From NCBI GenBank assembly GCA_002413325.1, contig DHWT01000201.1, positions 1 through 5,518 on the forward strand: 5,518 nt of DNA. Direction: 5' to 3'. Shown in pieces: positions 1 through 5,376 of the stretch. Origin of the DNA: Chitinophagaceae bacterium UBA5175 (GTDB lineage Bacteria; Bacteroidota; Bacteroidia; Chitinophagales; Chitinophagaceae). Both the position numbers and the translations under genes were made by a program. Under the pieces are notes generated by a model that had not been told where the DNA came from, did not search any database, and saw only the letters and a list, made by a program, of their open reading frames with translations. Each line of letters opens with the position of its first letter. Position 1 is the first letter of the stretch.

Positions 1-2
1 CT

Positions 3-173
3 TTTGCCGGATTTTATTATAAGGGCCTCACGTTTGGTTTGAGTTATGATGTGGATGCTTCGGCAAAGAGCGCTGCGGGAAGCAAGGGGAACAGCCTGGA
101 AGTTTCCATTTCCTTTGTTGGCAGGAATAAGTCCGGCATGGGTGTGCCCAGGTTCTGGTGTCCGCGTTTTTAA
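3..173 (+). CDS. PorP/SprF-family outer-membrane protein, C-terminal fragment (5' end outside window)
   Basis: Only the last 56 codons are present; the frame is open from the left edge and ends at TAA 171-173. The fragment reads as alternating outer-membrane beta strands (FAGFYYKGLTFGLSYDVD, then SLEVSISFVG after a glycine/serine-rich turn) and finishes with CPRF. That ending, with a preceding strand of the type 'sYD...S...G..lElslsy', is characteristic of the type IX secretion PorP/SprF family. Family knowledge: these are outer-membrane barrels that assist secretion or surface anchoring of large proteins and are commonly paired with PorE-like OmpA proteins. That pairing is seen here, with the next start codon 25 nt after this stop. 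Which paralogue it is (core T9SS PorP or an adhesin-specific SprF-like copy) cannot be told from the tail alone. There is no sign of disruption; truncation is due to the window edge. Confidence 0.85.
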   Translation, partial: FAGFYYKGLTFGLSYDVDASAKSAAGSKGNSLEVSISFVGRNKSGMGVPRFWCPRF

Positions 174-198
174 AATAAAATCATATCCTGTTAAAAAA

Positions 199-2232
199 AT
201 GTTCATGTTGAATACATTGCCACTAAAAAAATTACTGATAACCGCCTTCATCGCAGCCGGGGCCGTTCCCTGCCTCCATGCACAAAACCCGGGTGGTTAT
301 TTTAACCAGGCAGAGAACCTGTTTAAAACAAAAAATTACTACGAGGCATCGCAGGTTTTTGAAAAATACCTGGCCACGGAAAAAAACTCCAGGCCCCGTT
401 CAACACCGTTTGCCATTGAGAAAAAAGTAAAAGGCAAGACCAATATAGACCCGCACCAGGAAGCTGTTTACCAGCTGGCCGAGAGTTACCGCATGATCAA
501 TGATTTTAAGAAAGCTGAAAAATATTATAAGGAGTCGGTTGGTTTTTCAGAGAAGGCCTATCCTGCAGCGAGGTATTGGTATGCCGTAACGCTGCGTGCC
601 AACGGGAATTATCCAGAAGCGCTCATCCAGATTACCGCGTTCCTGGAAAAATATACCCTGATGGATGACCTGCTGATCGGGGCTGACCGGGAAATGGAGG
701 ACCTCAGGTTTATTCAGTTGCAGTCGGAAAGAGTCAACGACCAGTTTACATTAAAGGAGATGAAGGGGAAAGATCCTGCCTCCGGTTATGCGCTTGCGCG
801 AAGAGGTAACGATTCGGTTGTTTTTACAGCTATCAGGGAAGAAAAGTCAAAAACAGGGGAGAAATGGTATATGAACACCTTGTTTGAGTCATTGGATTCT
901 GAAAATCCGCTGATGGGATCCAAACAAATGGATATCCCGACAGGTACCGGGGTACATGATGGCATGGCTACATTCAGCCACGATGGGAAGACAATGTTTT
1001 TTACCCGCTGGACAAAGGAAAATAATCAGACAATTTCAGTCATATATATGAGTCATTTTGGGGACGATGGCTGGTCACAACCGGTCAAAGCACCGGCACC
1101 ACTGAATGAGGATGGATCCAATAGTGCCCAGCCTTACCTCACATCAGACGGGCGTTATCTCCTGTTTTCCTCCGACCGCCCGGGAGGATCCGGAGGGTAT
1201 GATCTGTGGGTGTCTTCCCTGGACAGCAGCCTGGAACCCGTCCTGGTCAGGAATCTGGGGAATGTGATCAATTCGGGCGGTGATGAAGAAGCGCCTTATT
1301 TCCATGACAAAACGCGCACCCTGGTATTTTCCAGCAATGGCCGCGTGGGTATGGGCGGTTTTGATATTTTTTATGCAAAAGGGAATTTCAACCTGAGCAG
1401 CTGGGAAAAACCTGAGAACGCAGGTGCTCCGATGAATTCATCCAAAGATGATTTGTATTATGTGGGGACGGATGAAGATGATGTCTGGAATACGGGATGG
1501 GTCAGTTCAGACCGGTCATCCGAATGTTGCCTGGCACTCTTTGCAGTGAAGGAAAATAATTCCCAATACGTTAATGGTACCGTTGTTGATTGTAAAACCC
1601 GTCAGCCATTGTCAAATGTTGTCCTGACTGTTACTGACCTCCGCCATCCGGGCCGCGTGCTGGGTACCTATAATGCGGATACAGCCGGAAGGTATGCGGT
1701 TGAATTGCATAATTCCGCTCACTTCAAAATAACTGCAGCCCGTCTGGAATATGAAACGGCCAGTATGGATTATAATCTGAAAACCCATCCGGGTAAGGAT
1801 TCCCTGGTAAATGAGACCATCTGTCTGAAACAGATTGAATACCCGGAAAAAGAGATCAAAAAACTGCTGAAGTCACTTGAACAGTCCTCGCACGTTGGAA
1901 ATTTCGCTTACAAGGAAGCGGTACTGAATTATTATACACTTGATAAACTGGATTCACTCGCAGGTATCCTGAAAAAATACCCCCGGATGGTTATCCTGGT
2001 GGAAGGATATACAGACGGGATTGGTGGTGTAAAATATAATCTGGCACTCGCCCGGCGGCGTGTGGATGCCTGTATCCGTTATCTCAGGATCAAAGGCGTT
2101 CCTGCCAATCAGCTGAAGGGTAAAGCCATGGGAAAATGTTGCCCGATCGCACCGGAAAAAATCAATGGAAAGGATAATCCGGCAGGTCGTGAAATGAACA
2201 GAAGGGTTGAGTATAAAGTGATCAAACATTAA
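199..2232 (+). CDS. PorE-like OmpA-family protein (TPR + PD40 propeller + CRD + OmpA)
   Basis: A 677-residue exported protein, probably periplasmic and bound to peptidoglycan. The ATG at 199 is chosen because it gives a signal peptide (KK then LLITAFIAAGAVPCLHA, likely cut before Q29). In-frame ATGs from 46 would overlap the PorP gene and put a non-signal sequence in front. ATG 205 is an alternative. Domain order: TPR-like helices about 33-155; PD40/WD40-like propeller about 195-450, with blades around 257-270, 310-338 (SDGRYLLFSSDRPGGSGGYD) and 365-393; a carboxypeptidase-regulatory-like beta sandwich about 458-542 (VNGTVVDCKTRQPLSNV); and OmpA C-terminal domain about 570-675. In the OmpA domain, D606 in GYTDG and R621 in the NLALARRR segment match the diaminopimelate-binding Asp/Arg pair, and the NRRVEY ending is present. 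This is the architecture of Porphyromonas PorE. With the PorP-type gene just upstream it likely forms a PorP-PorE unit linking an outer-membrane translocon or anchor to the cell wall. Whether it serves the core T9SS or a dedicated adhesin is unknown. Paired cysteines (C443-C444, C647-C648) look family-typical. Confidence 0.9.
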   Translation: MFMLNTLPLKKLLITAFIAAGAVPCLHAQNPGGYFNQAENLFKTKNYYEASQVFEKYLATEKNSRPRSTPFAIEKKVKGKTNIDPHQEAVYQLAESYRMINDFKKAEKYYKESVGFSEKAYPAARYWYAVTLRANGNYPEALIQITAFLEKYTLMDDLLIGADREMEDLRFIQLQSERVNDQFTLKEMKGKDPASGYALARRGNDSVVFTAIREEKSKTGEKWYMNTLFESLDSENPLMGSKQMDIPTGTGVHDGMATFSHDGKTMFFTRWTKENNQTISVIYMSHFGDDGWSQPVKAPAPLNEDGSNSAQPYLTSDGRYLLFSSDRPGGSGGYDLWVSSLDSSLEPVLVRNLGNVINSGGDEEAPYFHDKTRTLVFSSNGRVGMGGFDIFYAKGNFNLSSWEKPENAGAPMNSSKDDLYYVGTDEDDVWNTGWVSSDRSSECCLALFAVKENNSQYVNGTVVDCKTRQPLSNVVLTVTDLRHPGRVLGTYNADTAGRYAVELHNSAHFKITAARLEYETASMDYNLKTHPGKDSLVNETICLKQIEYPEKEIKKLLKSLEQSSHVGNFAYKEAVLNYYTLDKLDSLAGILKKYPRMVILVEGYTDGIGGVKYNLALARRRVDACIRYLRIKGVPANQLKGKAMGKCCPIAPEKINGKDNPAGREMNRRVEYKVIKH

Positions 2233-2276
2233 CGCGGAGGTGTGGGAATTCCTTCCCCGTTAAGGACGAAAGGGAA

Positions 2277-2302
2277 TGTCTGCCAATTATTTTTGGCAGA
2301 CA
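2277..2302. terminator. Perfect 10-bp hairpin after the PorE-like gene, probable terminator
   Basis: TGTCTGCCAA (2277-2286) is exactly complementary to TTGGCAGACA (2293-2302) around a 6-nt loop TTATTT. It starts 44 nt after the porE-like stop. No T-tract follows on the + strand, so it is not a textbook intrinsic terminator; it could act with Rho or as a 3'-end stabiliser. On the minus strand the flank is moderately T-rich (TTCCCTTTCG), which would also suit the convergent small ORF ending at 2524. Confidence 0.55.
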
Positions 2303-2305
2303 GCA

Positions 2306-2329
2306 GATGGTGAATAACCCATCACCATC
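2306..2329. terminator. Second perfect hairpin (8-bp stem), 3 nt after the first
   Basis: GATGGTGA (2306-2313) pairs exactly with TCACCATC (2322-2329) around an 8-nt loop. It sits 3 nt downstream of the 10-bp hairpin, between two convergent reading frames. The tandem arrangement suggests a transcript end or an RNA-stabilising structure. No T-tract follows, so the terminator call is an inference from position. Confidence 0.4.
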
Positions 2330-2481
2330 CGCTATCCGCCTGGTTCACCGTCCAAAATATTGTAAGAAGTTTTCTCTGGCTGTTAAAGGGACGCGTTTTC
2401 GCTAAAAATTATAAAACTGAAAGCGGTTGGCATTTACCGTTAAAACCATGACATATGGAGGTGAGGCTTCAAACTGTAAGT

Positions 2482-2544
2482 TTGGGCCTGATGCCTTACG
2501 CCTTAAGCTTGATGCCTCAAGCATTATGCATTCTGCGTCATGCG
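2482..2544. repeat. Heptamer array 1: nine degenerate 7-bp units, consensus NNNGCNT / TTATGCC
   Basis: Nine consecutive units in unbroken 7-bp register: TTGGGCC, TGATGCC, TTACGCC, TTAAGCT, TGATGCC, TCAAGCA, TTATGCA, TTCTGCG, TCATGCG. Read one base later (2483-2545), every unit has GC at positions 4-5 and T at position 7. Neighbouring units share their variable base (GCCT early, then GCAT twice, then GCGT twice), as expected from local slippage duplication followed by drift. Weaker units may extend left to about 2462. The right end overlaps the 3' end of the minus-strand small ORF. Confidence 0.75.
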
Positions 2545-2724
2545 TTTATTGCTGTTCATCAGATGCAGGCTGGCTGCAGATTTGATCCAGAGGGTCAGAG
2601 ATATGATCCAGACGATACAAAGTGCGGCAGAAAGATTGTAATTTTCGTTCAGGTAAAGAACCGCGCTGATTGCACAGGTAATAATAATTAAAAACAGGGA
2701 CACGAAGGTAGAGATCGCTTTCAT
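2524..2724 (-). CDS. Possible small two-helix membrane protein (66 aa), hypothetical
   Basis: Reads from ATG (complement of 2722-2724) to TAA (complement of 2524-2526). Two hydrophobic segments, about residues 5-25 (ISTFVSLFLIIITCAISAVLY) and 33-50 (AALCIVWIISLTLWIKSA), are separated by a short polar turn NENYNL. The short tail is basic and polar (NSNKRMTQNA). This is a credible small inner-membrane protein, and the hydrophobic pattern is more protein-like than the overlapping frames. The last five residues and the stop lie inside heptamer array 1, so the original C-terminus may have been altered. Upstream on the minus strand there is a weak promoter-like TTG, 19 nt, TAATTTAT, overlapping a small palindrome. 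No family is recognised and no function is proposed. It runs convergently with the PorE-like gene. It may be a chance ORF. Confidence 0.4.
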   Translation of the reverse strand: MKAISTFVSLFLIIITCAISAVLYLNENYNLSAALCIVWIISLTLWIKSAASLHLMNSNKRMTQNA

Positions 2725-2762
2725 AAAGCACGATTTAGGTATGTAAGGAAATAAATTACGGA

Positions 2763-2780
2763 TTGATCGGGGCTGATCAA
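2763..2780. promoter_or_regulatory. Small palindrome TTGATC-N6-GATCAA upstream of the minus-strand small ORF
   Basis: A perfect 6-bp inverted repeat with a GGGGCT centre lies 38 bp upstream of the small ORF's start on the minus strand. It overlaps the TTG of a weak candidate promoter. It could be an operator, but six-base arms are short enough to occur by chance. Confidence 0.2.
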
Positions 2781-2990
2781 GGCATTGGGTACACGTAATT
2801 CAGAGGAGTGGAAGGATCACAGGAATTCTGTAAATGGAGATCGGAAGATAATTGAAGGAAACTCAGTGGGAGATTGGATACGATTCAACAAGCTCGGGTA
2901 TCATTGATATAACAAAGATTAAAAACAGATTTCAGAAATGCAAGGGCCTGGTGAAATATTTTTTCTCCCGTTTTTGGAAGAACAGTTTAT

Positions 2991-3144
2991 TGAGTTATGA
3001 ATTATGGGTTAAGAATTTATTATGGGCAAATTGTTTTGTATGGCAGATATGCTTTCAACAGATTATTCATAATGTCAATCTCTCATCAAAATCTGAAACC
3101 CGCAACCCATAATTCATAACTAATAATTCATAATTCATAACTCA
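2991..3144. repeat. Inverted repeat with heptamer arms flanking about 90 bp, upstream of cvpA
   Basis: GTTATGAATTATGGGTT (2994-3010) is exactly complementary to AACCCATAATTCATAAC (3104-3120), 17 bp, or 18 with A2993/T3121. The same left arm has a second exact partner: 2991-3006 pairs with 3129-3144 (16 bp). The left arm is made of heptamers TGAGTTA, TGAATTA, TGGGTTA, the reverse complement of the units in array 2. A nested 6-bp pair (ATTATG 3019-3024 with CATAAT 3068-3073) may extend the stem. No target-site duplication or transposase was seen, so a mobile origin is not supported. Confidence 0.7.
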
Positions 3145-3149
3145 TAACC
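3087..3149. repeat. Heptamer array 2: nine 7-bp units, consensus YNNAAYY (CATAATT/CATAACT core)
   Basis: In one unbroken 7-bp register the units are CAAAATC, TGAAACC, CGCAACC, CATAATT, CATAACT, AATAATT, CATAATT, CATAACT, CATAACC. AA at positions 4-5 and a pyrimidine at 6 and 7 hold in all nine. The last six units are near-identical; the first three are more GC-rich and may be a second heptamer type joined in phase. The array ends at 3149, 6 nt before the cvpA ATG, so it forms that gene's immediate leader and occupies the place of a ribosome-binding site. Confidence 0.8.
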
Positions 3150-3155
3150 TGCCTC

Positions 3156-3689
3156 ATGATCGACATTCTCTTTTTTATCATCTTGGTTCTTGCTACAATA
3201 CAGGGATGGAGAAAGGGATTGATATTGGCGCTTTTTTCGGTCTTTTGCGGGTTGGCCGGACTGGCAGCGGCCGTGAAATTATCCGCTATACTGGCAACCC
3301 ATATGAAATCGGACCTCCACCTGGAGAGCCGCTGGTTACCTGTGATCGCATTTGTACTTGTTTTTGTGATGGTCGCCCTGATCATCCGGTGGGCTGCCCG
3401 GCTGCTGGAGAAACTGATCAGGCTGGTATTGCTGGAATGGCTGAACAAACTGGGCGGCATCCTGTTGTTCATTTTTCTGTATCTGTCAGTCTATAGTATC
3501 ATTTTGTTTTATGGAACCCAGGCAAAAATCATTTCAAAACAGGCTTTGGAAGATTCGCATGTTTATTCGCTGATTGCACCCCTTGGCCCGGCCGTCATCC
3601 GGTTTATTTCCGGTTTTATTCCATATGGAATGGATATGTTCACTGCGCTGGAGGGTTTTTTTGGACAGATCGCACAGGATATCCGCTAA
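3156..3689 (+). CDS. CvpA-family inner-membrane protein
   Basis: A 177-residue, very hydrophobic protein of normal CvpA size. The N-terminus MIDILFFIILVLATIQGWRKG shows the family signature: helix, GxRKG, then a second helix with FSVFCGLAGLAAA (about 22-48). Further membrane segments are about 61-80 and 99-120, giving four helices, followed by an amphipathic tail with a GP and proline-containing FIPYGMD segment (about 140-165). CvpA proteins are named for a role in colicin V production in E. coli and are linked to envelope homeostasis; the exact function in Bacteroidetes is not established. ATG 3156 is the natural start because the signature begins directly there. No Shine-Dalgarno is present; the AT-rich heptamer array directly precedes the ATG, which suits translation initiation in this phylum. 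No clear TAnnTTTG promoter was found upstream. The gene appears monocistronic, with a 171-bp gap to the next gene. Confidence 0.85.
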   Translation: MIDILFFIILVLATIQGWRKGLILALFSVFCGLAGLAAAVKLSAILATHMKSDLHLESRWLPVIAFVLVFVMVALIIRWAARLLEKLIRLVLLEWLNKLGGILLFIFLYLSVYSIILFYGTQAKIISKQALEDSHVYSLIAPLGPAVIRFISGFIPYGMDMFTALEGFFGQIAQDIR

Positions 3690-3758
3690 TACAGTCCGGC
3701 TGAATCCCGGTTTTAATCAGGCCGCGGAATGCACATCAGCAGGTTAAATCCGTTGTCG

Positions 3759-3766
3759 TACATTTG
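3759..3766 (+). promoter_or_regulatory. Candidate Bacteroidetes -7 element TACATTTG upstream of the hydrolase-CBS operon
   Basis: TACATTTG matches the TAnnTTTG core used by the primary sigma factor of Bacteroidetes. It lies 94 bp upstream of the hydrolase start, in the gap after cvpA, followed by an AT-rich leader. No TTG was found at the usual -33 spacing (17-23 nt upstream), so only half of the promoter is visible. Confidence 0.35.
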
Positions 3767-3860
3767 TAATGAAAAGATTATTAAGGTTTTAAAAGCCATG
3801 ATTTTTGCGGTAAAACGTTTATTTTAGCGATTATTTTGTTGGATATATTTTAATAGTGCG

Positions 3861-4637
3861 ATGCAGTACGAGATCAAACAGGTGGATAAGTTCCGGTTCA
3901 TAGAAGAAGGCGAGGGAGAACCCCTGGTATTGCTACACGGCTTATTTGGGGCACTAAGTAATTTTGTAGACCTTATAGAGTATTTCCGGAAACACTATAA
4001 AGTGGTGGTTCCCATGCTTCCGTTATTTGAACTGGATATTCTGCACACCTCCGTGGGAGGCCTGGAGAAATTTGTATACAAATTCATAGAAAACCGCAAT
4101 TACCGTAATGTACACCTGTTGGGCAATTCCCTGGGTGGCCACGTGGCGTTGCTCCATGTGCTCAGGCACCCGGAAAGGATCAAATCCATCATCCTGACGG
4201 GCAGTTCCGGGCTTTTTGAAAGCGCTATGGGAGACAGTTACCCCAAACGCGGGGACTATGAATATATCAGGAAGAAAACAGAACTGACTTTTTATGATCC
4301 GGCAACCGCCAGCAAGGAACTGGTGGATGAAGTATATGAAATCGTCAACAGCCGGATCAAAGCCATCAAAATCATCGCGCTGGCCAAAAGCGCCATCAGA
4401 AATAATCTGGGTGAAGAACTCAATCAAATCCAACAACCCACGTTATTGATATGGGGAGCGAACGACGGTATCACCCCTCCATTTGTAGGAAGGGAATTCC
4501 AGCGTTTGATACCCCATAGTGAACTTCATTTTATTGACAAATGCGGACATGCGCCCATGATGGAGGTTCCTTCCAAATTCAATGAGATTTTATATCAGTT
4601 TCTGACCAAATTAAACGAACCTGCAGCAGTGGCATGA
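3861..4637 (+). CDS. Alpha/beta-fold hydrolase
   Basis: A 258-residue cytoplasmic protein without signal peptide. The family landmarks are clear: oxyanion-hole HGLFG at 26-30, nucleophile elbow GNSLGG at 88-93 with Ser90, acid in WGANDGITP (Asp202), and catalytic His230 in DKCGHAPMMEVP. Residues about 120-185 (PKRGDYEYIRKKTELTFYDP and the following helices) form the cap that would set substrate choice. All three catalytic residues are present, so it should be active, probably on an ester, thioester or C-C bond; the substrate cannot be deduced. The sequence resembles a hydrolase I remember as conserved in Bacteroidetes next to a CBS-domain gene, which is what is found here 33 nt downstream. 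It is probably the first gene of that operon, driven by a promoter in the gap after cvpA. ATG 3861 is chosen because the first strand (QYEIKQVDKFRFIEEGEGEP) starts immediately; there is no recognisable Shine-Dalgarno. Confidence 0.88.
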   Translation: MQYEIKQVDKFRFIEEGEGEPLVLLHGLFGALSNFVDLIEYFRKHYKVVVPMLPLFELDILHTSVGGLEKFVYKFIENRNYRNVHLLGNSLGGHVALLHVLRHPERIKSIILTGSSGLFESAMGDSYPKRGDYEYIRKKTELTFYDPATASKELVDEVYEIVNSRIKAIKIIALAKSAIRNNLGEELNQIQQPTLLIWGANDGITPPFVGREFQRLIPHSELHFIDKCGHAPMMEVPSKFNEILYQFLTKLNEPAAVA

Positions 4638-4670
4638 GACAGATAAGATCTTATCACTAAAAACCTTGCT

Positions 4671-5333
4671 GTGTTAAACATTGACATATTATCGGCCGGT
4701 ATTCCGCCCTTACACCCGGAAGACCTTGTTCTGCTTGCCAAAGAGATCATGATAGATCATCATGTGGCCCATCTGCCCGTCGTTGCAGAAAATAAATTAC
4801 TGGGCATTATCCATGAAGACAGCCTCCTGGACGCTCCTTCCGACGAAGAGCCCATCAGCAGCCTGCAGGCTTTTTTCAGCCAGGCTTCCGTTCAGGGCAT
4901 CGGCCATATACTCGAAACCCTACATGTTTGCAGTGAATTTCAACTGACCCTGGTCCCGGTTATCAGCGAGGAGTCGGAATACCTGGGTTCAGTCACAATA
5001 CAGGATTTACTCCGCCATACGGATAAAATCATTGGCGCCGGAGATCCGGGCGCCATCATCGTGCTGCAAATGGACCGGGTAAATTTTGCATTTTCAGAAA
5101 TCATTAAACTGGTTGAAACCAACGACGCACAGGTAACACAGCTCAATACCTATTTGGATCCGCCCACCTCATCTTTTTATATTACCCTCCGCATCAATAA
5201 AATGGAAGTCTCCGATATCATTGCCACCTTCCAGCGGTATGAATACAAAATCAAATATTATTTTGGAGAAGAGCAATATGAAAATGAATTGCGCAGTAAT
5301 TACAATCACCTGATGAATTATCTGAGCATTTAA
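4671..5333 (+). CDS. CBS-domain protein with probable C-terminal ACT-like domain
   Basis: A 220-residue soluble protein. It starts at GTG 4671, giving MLNIDILSAGIPPLHPED; the next in-frame ATG (codon 27) would cut into the first CBS motif, so GTG is preferred. The CBS pair covers about 1-120. Motif one is HHVAHLPVVAENKLLGIIHEDSLL (30-53). Motif two is LVPVISEESEYLGSVTIQDLL (94-114), with the usual Asp at 50 and 112. The remainder (about 127-198, GAIIVLQMDRVNFAFSEIIKLVE and the following strands) has a beta-alpha-beta pattern like an ACT regulatory domain. CBS pairs commonly bind adenosyl nucleotides and ACT domains small metabolites; no ligand can be assigned here. No enzyme domain is attached, so it is probably a sensor or regulatory partner. 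It follows the hydrolase by 33 nt, in an apparent operon. In related Bacteroidetes I recall an NAD kinase next; none begins here. Confidence 0.85.
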   Translation: MLNIDILSAGIPPLHPEDLVLLAKEIMIDHHVAHLPVVAENKLLGIIHEDSLLDAPSDEEPISSLQAFFSQASVQGIGHILETLHVCSEFQLTLVPVISEESEYLGSVTIQDLLRHTDKIIGAGDPGAIIVLQMDRVNFAFSEIIKLVETNDAQVTQLNTYLDPPTSSFYITLRINKMEVSDIIATFQRYEYKIKYYFGEEQYENELRSNYNHLMNYLSI

Positions 5334-5376
5334 TTCGCCCCGTTAATATCCATGTAAAGACCCCTGGACAAAGCCT

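Larger units (their letters stand above)
2233..3155. other. 923-bp gene-poor intergenic region rich in 7-bp repeats
   Basis: Between the PorE-like gene and cvpA no conventional + strand gene can be supported. From left to right it contains the twin hairpins, about 130 bp of AT-rich sequence with nothing recognisable (2343-2470), the first heptamer array, a possible small minus-strand membrane-protein ORF, a small palindrome (TTGATC 2763-2768 with GATCAA 2775-2780), about 200 bp with no recognised content (2785-2985), and the inverted heptamer arms ending just before cvpA. No tRNA-like, rRNA-like or transposase-like sequence was seen. Confidence 0.7.

Noticed and set aside
46..198. Longer N-terminus for the PorE-like gene starting at ATG 46.
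   Set aside because: It overlaps the coding end of the PorP-type gene in another frame and places 51 non-signal residues before a clear signal peptide that starts at 199.
2455..2691. Plus-strand 78-codon ORF with MPYAL-like repeats.
   Set aside because: Its repeat-like N-terminal part is just the translation of heptamer array 1, and the rest is antisense to the better membrane-protein ORF; it has no protein-like pattern.
2852..3112. Plus-strand 86-codon ORF starting with TTG.
   Set aside because: It has a TTG start, no recognisable domain, and its second half is translated from the inverted heptamer arm and array 2.
2991..3144. Miniature transposable element (MITE).
   Set aside because: Inverted arms are present, but no target-site duplication or related transposase is seen, and the arms are explained by opposed heptamer arrays.
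3087..3149. CRISPR-like reading of the short regular repeats (all three arrays).
   Set aside because: Units are 7 bp and directly adjacent, with no spacers, and no cas genes are present.
3697..3724. Terminator hairpin after cvpA (CGGCTGA with TCAGGCCG).
   Set aside because: The stem has a bulge and there is no T-tract; too weak to list as a feature, although a transcript end in this gap is expected.
4023..4436. Minus-strand 137-codon ORF inside the hydrolase gene.
   Set aside because: It is fully antisense to a strongly supported gene with an intact catalytic triad, and has no recognisable domain.
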